Translations under genes and position numbers: made by a program
Part shown: positions 5,263 to 11,738 of the stretch, in pieces
Position numbering within the stretch: the first letter of the stretch is position 1
Layout of the letters: each line of letters starts with the position of its first letter
The notes under the pieces: model-generated
Told to the model about the DNA's origin: nothing
Seen by the model: only the letters and a program-made list of their open reading frames with translations
Database searches by the model: none
Source: a virus
Virus record (IMG/VR): IMGVR_UViG_3300028025_004534
Span: 1 to 20,607 of that record
Length of the DNA stretch: 20,607 nucleotides
Strand: one strand, 5' to 3'

Positions 5263-5395
5263 AGTTGAATAATTTAGTTTTTAATGATTCTTTACCTCCG
5301 TTTTTTTCTACATCTATCTCAGAGATGTAGATACTGATTTGGATTTTTTTAAGATGTTTCGGGATGGGCTTTCGCCCTCTGTTTTCTGATTTCAT
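5216..5395 (-). CDS. Small RHH-like / basic DNA-binding candidate (59 aa)
   Basis: The frame starts at ATG 5395-5393, overlapping the TGA of ERF (ATGA), and stops at TAA 5218-5216, which is 47 bases inside the next gene. It begins MKSENRGRKPIPKHLKKIQI, then SIYISEIDVEKNGGKESLKT. A basic Arg/Lys-Pro tail, a K-I-Q-I-S-I-Y-I strand and a helix starting with a conserved Gly-Gly fit the start of a ribbon-helix-helix (CopG/Arc-like) protein. The long overlap encodes its C-terminal 15 residues in another frame. It could regulate the early operon, but a binding site is not identified. Confidence 0.68.
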   Translation of the reverse strand: MKSENRGRKPIPKHLKKIQISIYISEIDVEKNGGKESLKTKLFNYATTNSERLQQTGTC

Positions 5396-5940
5396 TTTTT
5401 AAGGTTTGTTAATGTTTGTTTTATTTCTTTACTGAGTTTGTATTTTTTCTCTACCTCTGAGATTTGACCTCCTCCATTGAGGTATGCAATAACCTTTAAG
5501 AATGCCTCTGTGTCCTTGTTGAGCCATTGTCTATCATCTGCCTCCGGTGTTGATTTGCCGTGTGTTGCTGCGTTGCCGTCATCATCTTCATCAATATTTA
5601 GAGATAATACGGATGCTATTGCATATCTGCGTTGGTAGGTAATTGCACTACCTCTGCCCTGTGGATCATCCTTAGCCGGGCGCATTGAATATTCCCCTGC
5701 GATATACTCCCCTGATTCGTGCATTAAGATAGTAGTTAAACCATCTGTGCCGGTAGGGAATTGTGAGATAGATAAACCGCATTCAATTAACGGCTCATTG
5801 ATTGCATCCAGTATATTACTCAGAGATGCGTAAGTAGATTTAAAGAAAGGATTTTTTGCATCCTTTTTGATGGTGTCGCATTTCACGTGAAACGTGATTA
5901 ACGCTTTTGCGATTTGCTCAATTGATTCTGATTTTTTCAT
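5392..5940 (-). CDS. erf: ERF family single-strand annealing recombinase
   Basis: The protein has the layout of phage P22 Erf relatives. An N-terminal helix (SIEQIAKALITFHVKCDTIKK) is followed by AKNPFFKSTYASLSNILDAI (28-47). Next come a beta-rich part (GLSISQFPTGTDGLTTILMH) and the hallmark GSAITYQRRYAIASVLSL (97-114), followed by an acidic DEDDDGN (118-123). ERF proteins anneal complementary single strands and can circularise or recombine phage DNA. The C-terminal about 50 residues are helical and variable, as usual in the family. The start at ATG 5940-5938 has the A-rich leader ACCAAAACACAAA. Neighbours on both sides overlap or lie within 16 bases. Confidence 0.92.
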   Translation of the reverse strand: MKKSESIEQIAKALITFHVKCDTIKKDAKNPFFKSTYASLSNILDAINEPLIECGLSISQFPTGTDGLTTILMHESGEYIAGEYSMRPAKDDPQGRGSAITYQRRYAIASVLSLNIDEDDDGNAATHGKSTPEADDRQWLNKDTEAFLKVIAYLNGGGQISEVEKKYKLSKEIKQTLTNLKK

Positions 5941-5955
5941 TTTGTGTTTTGGTTT

Positions 5956-6054
5956 TTAGTTAAAAAAATTATCTGCTAAACATCCGATAATACAGATTGC
6001 TAACATCGTGATGATTAATAAAATTTGCTGAGTGATTGTGTAATTGTGTTTCAT
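5956..6054 (-). CDS. Membrane microprotein (32 aa)
   Basis: The frame starts at ATG 6054-6052, overlapping the TGA of the gene upstream (ATGA), and stops at TAA 5958-5956, 15 bases before ERF. Residues 9-27 (QQILLIITMLAICIIGCLA) would form one transmembrane helix with a short polar N-terminus. The G-C in IIGCLA might mimic a lipobox, but the region before it is not a typical signal peptide. The tight overlap is the main reason to believe the gene. Function is unknown. Confidence 0.55.
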   Translation of the reverse strand: MKHNYTITQQILLIITMLAICIIGCLADNFFN

Positions 6055-6236
6055 TTTGTAAGATTTAATCCGTGTATAATACCTGACATAAATAATTTAA
6101 GCATATCAACGGAATCGGTTAAAGTAATTGAGGTTAAGATGTAGCTGCCTGTGTCTTGTAATTGTACTACATTCTCAGGCATTTCTTTTTGTAGTAAATC
6201 TGATTGTTGTTTTGTGAGTGCTAAAATCTGTGTCAT
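6051..6236 (-). CDS. Hypothetical protein (61 aa)
   Basis: The frame starts at ATG 6236-6234 after the A-rich leader ACACATAAA. It begins with a Gln-rich helix (KQQSDLLQKEM), has a central beta-like segment (NVVQLQDTGSYILTSITL) and ends in a hydrophobic helix (DMLKLFMSGIIHGLNL). No family is recognised. It lies one base from the gene upstream and overlaps the membrane microprotein downstream, so it belongs to the early operon. Confidence 0.62.
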   Translation of the reverse strand: MTQILALTKQQSDLLQKEMPENVVQLQDTGSYILTSITLTDSVDMLKLFMSGIIHGLNLTK

Positions 6237-6237
6237 T

Positions 6238-6450
6238 TTATGTGTGGTTTTGGTTATAAATCATTTGCCAATCTATTGCTCCAAATATTTCCTCTATAAT
6301 TTCATCAGAGGTAAACATATCGGTAACATCAATGGATGATGTCCAGTTATCAATTCTAATTTGAATAATGTCATAATCTTTGCCATTTCTCCAATCAACG
6401 ATAATCGTAGCCTCTGAGTTTTCAAATAGTCTTGTTGTGCTTAGTTTCAT
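6238..6450 (-). CDS. Hypothetical beta-rich protein (70 aa)
   Basis: ATG 6450-6448 is chosen, giving a protein that begins MKLSTTRLFENSEATIIVDW. It is preceded by TCACACAAAAACAAAACA, the same leader found before the gene at 6709. A longer frame reaching 6534 would run into the upstream gene and lacks such a leader. The sequence alternates strands (ATIIVDWRNG, YDIIQIRIDNWTSSIDV) and ends with an acidic helix (FTSDEIIEEIFGAIDWQMI). This recalls small phage proteins with one beta sheet and one helix, but no family can be assigned. Confidence 0.62.
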   Translation of the reverse strand: MKLSTTRLFENSEATIIVDWRNGKDYDIIQIRIDNWTSSIDVTDMFTSDEIIEEIFGAIDWQMIYNQNHT

Positions 6451-6468
6451 TGTTTTGTTTTTGTGTGA
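6451..6468 (-). repeat. Leader repeat before the 6450 gene
   Basis: This 18-base stretch is identical to 6712-6729. On the minus strand it reads TCACACAAAAACAAAACA and ends directly before the ATG. It is probably a shared A-rich translation-initiation leader typical of Bacteroidota. Confidence 0.65.
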
Positions 6469-6511
6469 AAAAATAAGCAGTTTGGAGGATGCTGCACCCC
6501 TGTAAGATTTA

Positions 6512-6709
6512 TTATTTTTTAGATTCATTTGCAACTTGCATCATTAACTTAAATTGCTTACGCATATAATCATTATCATTAACATTGCCTGTAATAAAAT
6601 TTCCAGTTACTTTGTCAAGTTCAATATGAAAATTCATTGAGTTTGTAAAGATGAAAGATGTTGCAGTTTCATTGATTGTCCAAAATTTGCGAATGTTTGA
6701 CTTTTTCAT
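6512..6709 (-). CDS. Hypothetical protein, first gene of the early operon (65 aa)
   Basis: The frame starts at ATG 6709-6707 behind the leader ACAAAAACAAAACAAA and about 23 bases after the predicted transcription start. It begins MKKSNIRKFWTINETATSF and continues with strands (FIFTNSMNFHIELDKV, GNFITGNV) and a basic C-terminal helix (YMRKQFKLMMQVANES). The fold may be a small beta sheet packed on one helix, similar in outline to the next gene. Being first after the promoter it is probably strongly expressed early. Function is unknown. Confidence 0.65.
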   Translation of the reverse strand: MKKSNIRKFWTINETATSFIFTNSMNFHIELDKVTGNFITGNVNDNDYMRKQFKLMMQVANESKK

Positions 6710-6711
6710 TT

Positions 6712-6729
6712 TGTTTTGTTTTTGTGTGA
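6712..6729 (-). repeat. Leader repeat before the 6709 gene
   Basis: The partner of 6451-6468, identical over 18 bases. It forms most of the short 5' untranslated region between the promoter and the first early gene. Confidence 0.65.
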
Positions 6730-6738
6730 TTGATAAAT

Positions 6739-6746
6739 CAAAGATA
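6739..6746 (-). promoter_or_regulatory. Bacteroidota-type promoter, -7 element TATCTTTG
   Basis: On the minus strand TATCTTTG matches the TAnnTTTG -7 consensus of the Bacteroidota primary sigma factor. The region about 20 bases upstream is only T-rich (GTTTTTTTATTTC), so the -33 element is weak or degenerate. It lies downstream of the late terminator and just before a leader and the first early gene. The gene-free stretch 6710-6948 holds this promoter, the terminator at 6863-6886 and otherwise very AT-rich DNA with A and T tracts. Confidence 0.6.
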
Positions 6747-6862
6747 TAACCTTTTCCGAAATAAAAAAACTTTTTTTCATTTTTTTTTCAAATATTTTTT
6801 AGGATACGCTGAAACCATTGTAAACATTGAGTTATATAAATAAAAAAAATATCAAATAAAAT

Positions 6863-6886
6863 AAAAAACCCCCATAAAAATGGGGG
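6863..6886 (-). terminator. Intrinsic terminator of the late operon
   Basis: On the minus strand CCCCCAT (6886-6880) pairs with ATGGGGG (6875-6869) around a TTTT loop, followed by TTTTTT (6868-6863). This is a textbook rho-independent terminator. It sits 63 bases after the stop of the last late gene. Confidence 0.9.
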
Positions 6887-6948
6887 GAAATTCACACAAA
6901 AACTCCCAACGTAGAAACATTAGGACTATTATTTAATAACCAAAACAC

Positions 6949-7227
6949 CTAATCTTCATCCTCTGATTCAAATAATTCAGAGTATAATTCGTTAATGCAA
7001 CTCTCTATAATTAGCAGCGATTTGCGCCTGATCCTTTTAATTCTCATCTCATCCGATTTACTCAATAACGCAGTATCAATATCATCAACTGCATTAATGG
7101 CCTGAAATGCTGAGGCAATGTAATCGTGAGAGGTAGTAAAATCTACCTGCAAATCTAACTCATTTTCCTCCGTTTCCTGTACAGAATCCTGTACATTTTT
7201 TTCGTTATTTTGCTCTGATGAAATCAT
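6949..7227 (-). CDS. Conserved hypothetical acidic phage protein (92 aa)
   Basis: The first about 30 residues are acidic and disordered (NNEKNVQDSVQETEENELDL). A helical domain follows (HDYIASAFQAINAVDDIDTA, then SDEMRIKRIRRKSLLIIESC) and it ends in an acidic tail (ELYSELFESEDED). The helical core looks like a small protein often found near the end of structural or lysis operons in Bacteroidota phages. No function is known to me. The start at ATG 7227-7225 overlaps the phosphoesterase gene by 23 bases. It is the last gene before the late terminator. Confidence 0.65.
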   Translation of the reverse strand: MISSEQNNEKNVQDSVQETEENELDLQVDFTTSHDYIASAFQAINAVDDIDTALLSKSDEMRIKRIRRKSLLIIESCINELYSELFESEDED

Positions 7228-8077
7228 AAACTAAATAATATTTTTCTTTGTTATTGATTTGCTTTCGCACATACTCAACCTTCAACCACCACGCTCCTAA
7301 TGGCTTAGGCATCTTGCCAGTTTCAATATGCCATCCTCCGTAACCATCTTTATACTCATCTTTGTAGGTAGGCATTCTTACGTGCCATTGTTCCTTCAAA
7401 GAAATCCTACCTGATTGATGCAATTTTTCCTGCATAAATGCTATGGTGTATTGTTCGTGAACGTGTCCGCTAATAACTATATCTGCATCCGGTAAATACA
7501 TTGATTGCCTCGCAGATTGTATAACACCTTTTGTAACAGGCCCTCCGCCTCCGTGTCCGTGAAAATACTTTATGACTAAAGGCAGGTGCATACCTTCGTT
7601 TCTATGAAAAATTAATTTGAGATAACCACCATAGCCACCCATATACACAGGATTTTTATTGCCTACGTTTAACCTTTCAACTAACCGCTCTATCAAATTT
7701 GTTTCGTGATTTTTTAAGATAGCCGTTTCGTGGTTGCCCTGTCCTATGACTGCTATCTGCTCACGATATGGCATCAACCACTCCGCAGCAGTTTCAACTA
7801 GTGAATCTAAATACTTTGTCGTTTGGTGTTCAGGTCTTACTTTACTCTTATCGCTTCGCTTATCATACTTTCCCTGCATAGCACAAAAGAAATCTCCAAC
7901 AAATAACACAGGAGCATTCTTTTGTTTCGCCTCCTCTAAATGTCTTTTAATCATTGACCTATCGCAATCGGGGTTATCCCAATGGTGGTCTGATGATAGT
8001 AAAAACCAATGCTCTTTTTGTTTCATACAATCAATTTTTATTTGATGTACGTTTCTACCTAGCTCAGTTATTATCAT
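7205..8077 (-). CDS. Calcineurin-like metallophosphoesterase
   Basis: The protein carries the full set of metal-binding motifs in order. SSDHHWDN (28-35) supplies Asp30 and His32, VGDFF (60-64) Asp62, GQGNHET (112-118) Asn115-His116, FHGHGG (172-177) a His pair, and SGHVHEQ (203-209) His205 and His207. This matches the calcineurin/Mre11-like fold with two divalent metals. Substrate cannot be told: it may be a nucleotide, DNA or a phospho-metabolite. The length (290 aa) fits a single-domain enzyme with no nuclease-specific extension. It sits between the lysozyme and a small acidic gene, overlapping both (14 and 23 bases), which is an odd place for a DNA repair enzyme. Confidence 0.85.
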   Translation of the reverse strand: MIITELGRNVHQIKIDCMKQKEHWFLLSSDHHWDNPDCDRSMIKRHLEEAKQKNAPVLFVGDFFCAMQGKYDKRSDKSKVRPEHQTTKYLDSLVETAAEWLMPYREQIAVIGQGNHETAILKNHETNLIERLVERLNVGNKNPVYMGGYGGYLKLIFHRNEGMHLPLVIKYFHGHGGGGPVTKGVIQSARQSMYLPDADIVISGHVHEQYTIAFMQEKLHQSGRISLKEQWHVRMPTYKDEYKDGYGGWHIETGKMPKPLGAWWLKVEYVRKQINNKEKYYLVYDFIRAK

Positions 8078-8516
8078 AATATAAATTTGATTCTGCTATC
8101 CTTCTGCGCGTTAATCCTTTCAACTCAACTAACTTACCTGCAACACGTGCCTTATTCCATTTCATAAACTCATCGCGAATGTTAGGATCGTTAGGATTTA
8201 ATTTTACTTTTTTTCTAAGTGTGGATTTGTTAAACGCTCCTATTCCTAAATTATAGATAAACGATAACAAGGCATCTGCCTGATTCTGATTAACATTTAA
8301 ATCCATTAAGGCAATGCTTTTATTATTTAACTCCCAGTGTAGTAAAATCTCAGCACCTTCCTTTGTAATCTTTTCGCCCATCTTTACCTTTCTGCCATCG
8401 TTCCACATTGTACTGCCGAATCCAATCGTAGCAACTCCTGCAGGGCAGATGTATGCTTTATCATAAAATCCCTCAAACTCCTTAATCAAATCAACGCATT
8501 TCTGTGATGCTTTCAT
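8064..8516 (-). CDS. Endolysin, GH24 lysozyme family
   Basis: The protein resembles T4/P21-type muramidases, which cut the glycan strand of peptidoglycan. Glu15 (IKEFEGF), Cys24 (YICPAG) and Thr30 (VATIGFGS) have the E-8x-(D/C)-5x-T spacing of the family, with Cys in place of the Asp found in T4. NQNQADALLSFIYNLGIGAF and GLTRRRIAESNLYY are conserved scaffold motifs. There is no signal peptide or SAR helix, so release needs a holin. At 150 aa it is a lone catalytic domain without a binding domain. It overlaps the spanin candidate by ATGA and belongs to the lysis block. Confidence 0.93.
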   Translation of the reverse strand: MKASQKCVDLIKEFEGFYDKAYICPAGVATIGFGSTMWNDGRKVKMGEKITKEGAEILLHWELNNKSIALMDLNVNQNQADALLSFIYNLGIGAFNKSTLRKKVKLNPNDPNIRDEFMKWNKARVAGKLVELKGLTRRRIAESNLYYDNN

Positions 8517-9034
8517 TTCTTAAAGTTTAATAAGATTGATAATAATAGTGCAATCATTAACCCAATAATCCACCATAAAGACATAACATAATTTTTGTTC
8601 CGTTTCTTTAACTCCTCATTTGCCTGATTCAACTGATTTTGTAAAGACACGTTTCGTGCTGAATCTACGATTGTTTTGTAGTAAACTATTGGTTTCAACT
8701 GAATCTCATAGGTTAAATGCTCTATTAATCCCTTAGCCCTTTTTAACTCTTTTTTGAGCGAATCGCAGCCGTTGTAATATCTTACTATTGTATCTCTTAA
8801 AATCCTGTTAATCGGCTCAGATTCTCTCAGAATGTATTTTAACAGCGTATCAGTTTTATATATGTATTCAATCTTGTCTGATGAGTCTATTTGCAATGTT
8901 TCACAGGGAAACCACTCGCTAAACTTTTGAGCCGTTAACGCTTTGTGATACACATACGCTTTATTCATTTGCCTATCCGCTTTCTGAGCGGTGTAGCATC
9001 CTGATAATAATATGATTAAAAATAGGTAGCGCAT
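8513..9034 (-). CDS. Candidate unimolecular spanin (lipoprotein with C-terminal TM)
   Basis: The start at ATG 9034-9032 (173 aa) is chosen because it gives a clean lipoprotein signal, MRYLFLIILLSGC, with lipobox L-S-G-Cys13 and a TTAATTATG leader. An upstream GTG would sit inside a hairpin. The middle is charged and helical (SLKKELKRAKGLIEHLTYEI, LQNQLNQANEELKKRN), likely a coiled coil. The end is a transmembrane helix (VMSLWWIIGLMIALLLSILL) with a short basic tail. An outer-membrane lipid anchor plus an inner-membrane helix in one chain is the u-spanin design, which links both membranes and fuses them at lysis. Its position beside lysozyme supports this. It could instead be another envelope protein. 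Confidence 0.72.
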   Translation of the reverse strand: MRYLFLIILLSGCYTAQKADRQMNKAYVYHKALTAQKFSEWFPCETLQIDSSDKIEYIYKTDTLLKYILRESEPINRILRDTIVRYYNGCDSLKKELKRAKGLIEHLTYEIQLKPIVYYKTIVDSARNVSLQNQLNQANEELKKRNKNYVMSLWWIIGLMIALLLSILLNFKK

Positions 9035-9043
9035 AATTAAAAT

Positions 9044-9065
9044 GGGGGTGCAATTAAACACCCCC
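9044..9065. terminator. GC-rich hairpin before the spanin gene
   Basis: GGGGGTG (9044-9050) pairs with CACCCCC (9059-9065) around an eight-base loop. On the plus strand it is followed by eight T, a good terminator for antisense transcripts. On the minus strand the tail is only ATTTTAATT, so it would be a weak terminator or an mRNA-stability element between the holin and spanin genes. Confidence 0.6.
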
Positions 9066-9071
9066 TTTTTT

Positions 9072-9299
9072 TTACTTCACATCCTTTTTGAGCATTTTGC
9101 CCTCTGTGTTTGTTAGAAGGTTTTTCATAAGGTACGCAATAGCTGCAGTTAGTGCCGTCGTTGCGATGGCAGTCCAGTCAAATGCCAAACTACCTGTTTG
9201 TAAAGTGTTGTAAACGATTGTCAAAACTGAGGTTAATACGGCTACTGCCAAACCTTTGATGAAATCGTTAACATTCAAATTCAGAAACGTGCTGTTCAT
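9072..9299 (-). CDS. Holin candidate (two membrane spans)
   Basis: This 75-residue protein has two hydrophobic segments, residues about 13-33 (FIKGLAVAVLTSVLTIVYNT) and 42-62 (WTAIATTALTAAIAYLMKNL). They are separated by a short polar turn, and the basic C-terminus ends KMLKKDVK. Size, two-span topology, Ala-rich second helix and charged tail fit class II holins, which make the membrane lesion that frees lysozyme. It lies upstream of the spanin and lysozyme genes. No family signature proves it. The next upstream gene is a second possible holin or antiholin. Confidence 0.6.
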   Translation of the reverse strand: MNSTFLNLNVNDFIKGLAVAVLTSVLTIVYNTLQTGSLAFDWTAIATTALTAAIAYLMKNLLTNTEGKMLKKDVK

Positions 9300-9305
9300 A
9301 ATTGT

Positions 9306-9515
9306 CTATTTTTCAAGTTGAGAAATACGATGTTCGTGATCCTTTACATTTTCTTTTATCTGCTCCAAATCCTTTGAAACAGCTACATCAGACATCAGGA
9401 TGCCCTGCACTATCTTTTCAAATCTGTCTAATCGCTTTACTAATTCTTTGCTCACAAAACCGATAAGTGCTATAACCACTCCGATTAATACATTTGTCAT
9501 CATTGCCGTTGTCAT
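9306..9515 (-). CDS. Small membrane protein with coiled coil (holin-associated?)
   Basis: Residues 6-23 (MTNVLIGVVIALIGFVSK) form one membrane helix. The rest is a charged helix (ELVKRLDRFEKIVQGIL, LEQIKENVKDHEHRISQLEK) with coiled-coil spacing. One span plus a coiled coil recalls hemolysin XhlA-type or accessory lysis proteins, but with the helix at the N-terminus. ATG at 9515-9513 overlaps the upstream gene by four bases. Two further Met codons (residues 5 and 6) could also serve as starts. It may work with the neighbouring two-span protein as holin and regulator. Confidence 0.6.
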   Translation of the reverse strand: MTTAMMTNVLIGVVIALIGFVSKELVKRLDRFEKIVQGILMSDVAVSKDLEQIKENVKDHEHRISQLEK

Positions 9516-9721
9516 TGATTGTTATTTTTAAGGGTATTTAATTCTTCAATATCGTAACTCACATATTGTATGTAATCAGGCAAAGATTGTACCGATATTT
9601 CAAACATATTTGGAAACGCTCCAAATATCGGGTGTTCCTCCATTACACCATCGTAATTGCTTAAATCTACAATTGTATAAGTGTTTGTATTTACTGAGTT
9701 TATTTGTCTGATGTGTTTCAT
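9512..9721 (-). CDS. Hypothetical protein (69 aa)
   Basis: ATG 9721-9719 is chosen, starting MKHIRQINSVNTNTYTIVDL. It overlaps the last base of the tail-fibre stop codon (TAATG), while the longer version would need TTG. The protein contains SNYDGVMEEHPIFGAFPNMF and SLPDYIQYVSYDIEELNTL. It looks soluble and compact, without membrane or metal motifs. Its place between the tail fibre and the lysis genes suggests either a small tail-associated factor or a chaperone, but this is only positional. No family is recognised. Confidence 0.6.
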   Translation of the reverse strand: MKHIRQINSVNTNTYTIVDLSNYDGVMEEHPIFGAFPNMFEISVQSLPDYIQYVSYDIEELNTLKNNNQ

Positions 9722-11313
9722 TAGTTTGTCCAATAAGTTGTAGAAATATATGCAATAGCCATTGATGCTGATGTAAAATTTAGATTTATTTCGTAACCTG
9801 TGCCGCCGCTGTTTTTACGCATTGCGCCTCTAATACCTGCGTTTGTTAATGTTGTAGCACCTGTATTTACCTGTGCAAATACAGGATATATATAATTACT
9901 ATTTGAAGTCAATCCTGATGGCTCGGCAGGTGTCGGTGCATCTGATGGTAATGTAACTAATAAAGTAGAGTTAGATGTTCCTGCACTTGTGTAAACTAAT
10001 GTAATATTCAAATCAACTCTTTTGCCTATGCGAGTCCAACGATATGTAAATGTGCCTGATGTCGGAGCAGTTCCATTCCACGTTATTGTTCCGCTATAAG
10101 TCCCTGATGTGTCCTTAAAATAAATTGATTGAGCGTTAGCAGTCTGATATGTTGCGTTACCCGGTATTGAATACGCAGGTAATGATTTTTGTTGCAAATT
10201 GCTTGTATCTGATGTGTTAAATTTGGCGTTAATTCTATTGCTCAAACTTGTTGTATCTGATGCGGATAATTTAGCATTGATACGATTGCTTAAAGATGCC
10301 GTATCTGATGGTTTCAAATAACGTGTTCCGATTGCGTTTGTTATTGTTACATCGTGCCAAAGTGAATCCACTCTGCTAAATTGTAACAAAACAGAATCGG
10401 CAGGAACTAATGGAATTGACACATCGGACAACTCATCTAATTGCCATCCGTTTTCTATTTTAATTTCAATGCTCCCTAGTGTTGGGTGCGCACGTGTTAT
10501 ACTTCCTATCTTACAAATGTGATAAGGTGCTAATGGTTTTGTTGTTGTCAAACCTCCTGCCGTTGTAGGTGATAAAAAAACAACATCGCCATCAGTAAAT
10601 GATGATGTAGGTAAATTTAACCCTGTAATATTCCCTGCCTGTATTATTATGCCTGATGAATTATCTGCTATATCATCAGCAACAAGTGCAAATGTTTTGT
10701 AACTATTATCCTCATTATTTGCCTGTGCTTTTGCTATCGTTGGTAAATTAGATGAATGTCTACCACTAATATAAACAACGCTGCCCTTTGCAATAGTCGC
10801 TCCAGTATTATTGTAAACATTAGTAATCAACCTTTTTGCATTTGTTGAATTGTATATTGATGCTATGTCGGTTGTTGTAGTTCCTTTGATAACTCTTATT
10901 GATGAATCATTGATTGATGTAACAGATTTTACAAATTGATTTGTTGTGTCTGCAATAGTTAAATAATTGCTTAACATAGATGCAGTATCTGTATACTTAA
11001 CACGCTCATCAATACGATTGCTTAAAGATGTAGTATCTGTACTGCCACCGCCACCGCTTACCTGCGACCAAGCCTGAGTTTTTGGGTTGTATTGATAAAA
11101 TCTATTATTACACGAATCAAAGGCAATAGCTGCTCTGCGTGTTGTAAATTGAACACTCTTTAACGTAGGAACTCCGCACGTTGTAGGTATTTGCAAAGTA
11201 GAATCAAATACCATTCTATTCGCCTGATAACCATACTGAGGCATTAACTGATAAACCTGAGCAGATGATTGCAAACAAAATAAAACAAATAGTATCGTTA
11301 TTAATTTTCTCAT
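9721..11313 (-). CDS. Tail fibre / receptor-binding protein with signal peptide
   Basis: The 530-residue protein starts with a Sec-type signal, MRKLITILFVLFCLQSSAQ (cleavage likely after Ala18). This is very unusual for a virion protein but typical of Bacteroidota exported proteins. A Gly-rich hinge (SGGGGS, 86-91) leads to a repeat-bearing shaft with SLSNRI at 96-101, 340-345 and 356-361, probably trimeric coiled coil. Residues about 160-290 form a beta-rich insertion (GSVVYISGRHSSNLPTIAKA, TDGDVVFLSP, ELSDV). The C-terminal about 130 residues (WNGTAPTSGTFTYRWTRIGK onward) are Ser/Thr/Asn-rich beta structure like receptor-binding tips. It lies between neck and lysis genes, as expected for a host-recognition protein. 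Confidence 0.75.
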   Translation of the reverse strand: MRKLITILFVLFCLQSSAQVYQLMPQYGYQANRMVFDSTLQIPTTCGVPTLKSVQFTTRRAAIAFDSCNNRFYQYNPKTQAWSQVSGGGGSTDTTSLSNRIDERVKYTDTASMLSNYLTIADTTNQFVKSVTSINDSSIRVIKGTTTTDIASIYNSTNAKRLITNVYNNTGATIAKGSVVYISGRHSSNLPTIAKAQANNEDNSYKTFALVADDIADNSSGIIIQAGNITGLNLPTSSFTDGDVVFLSPTTAGGLTTTKPLAPYHICKIGSITRAHPTLGSIEIKIENGWQLDELSDVSIPLVPADSVLLQFSRVDSLWHDVTITNAIGTRYLKPSDTASLSNRINAKLSASDTTSLSNRINAKFNTSDTSNLQQKSLPAYSIPGNATYQTANAQSIYFKDTSGTYSGTITWNGTAPTSGTFTYRWTRIGKRVDLNITLVYTSAGTSNSTLLVTLPSDAPTPAEPSGLTSNSNYIYPVFAQVNTGATTLTNAGIRGAMRKNSGGTGYEINLNFTSASMAIAYISTTYWTN

Positions 11314-11738
11314 ATAGGGAAATCGCAGTTATTAAATTGTCCAGTTGTATTAATGTTAAATGTCAAAGTTACCCCACTCAAATAATCCTCAAACTTTTCA
11401 CTAATCGCATCCCATCTAATATTTGAATCTATTGTTATCGTCCTGTCCTGTCTAAGTGCCATTACTATATCATTCGCTAATTGATGTTGGTCGCTAATAA
11501 CCTCCTGTTCAAATTCCCCCTCTACACCGCTTTTATCCAAAAACCAAAACTGAACACTATAAACCAAATCACGCCCTGCGTTTATCTGTCCGTTATTGAT
11601 GTTAAACAAGGCAACAGGGAACTGAGGCATATTAGCGTATCCTATCCACTCCGTTGGAGTTGCAAACCTTGTTGTCTTTATTATCGGATTGCTTGTTAGC
11701 AGGTCTGTTATCTTTGTTATTATTTGGTTGTATGTCAT
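11310..11738 (-). CDS. Tail-terminator / neck protein candidate
   Basis: This 142-residue protein has an N-terminal helix (YNQIITKITDLLTSN), several strands (PVALFNINNG, DLVYSVQFWFLD), a central helix (QHQLANDIVMALRQD) and a strand-rich end (SGVTLTFNINTTGQFNNC). This resembles the compact alpha/beta fold of tail-terminator and neck proteins that cap the tail tube. Similar proteins lie between the connector and tail genes in other Bacteroidota phages. The N-terminal part overlaps a small frame (11632-11790). The last codons overlap the fibre gene by four bases. The assignment rests on size, position and general pattern only. Confidence 0.5.
   Translation of the reverse strand: MTYNQIITKITDLLTSNPIIKTTRFATPTEWIGYANMPQFPVALFNINNGQINAGRDLVYSVQFWFLDKSGVEGEFEQEVISDQHQLANDIVMALRQDRTITIDSNIRWDAISEKFEDYLSGVTLTFNINTTGQFNNCDFPI

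Noticed and set aside
5260-5395. Apparent intergenic gap between ERF and the 154-aa gene
   Set aside because: A manual reading shows a 59-codon gene with ATGA coupling, so the gap is coding.
6451-6534. Extended start for the 6238 gene (98 aa)
   Set aside because: The extension overlaps the previous gene, is not typical coding in its first 28 residues, and bypasses the strong leader directly before ATG 6450.
6750-6862. Very AT-rich stretch considered as a replication origin
   Set aside because: No repeated iterons or DnaA-box-like sites are seen. The promoter and terminator explain the gap and the rest is simple A and T tracts.
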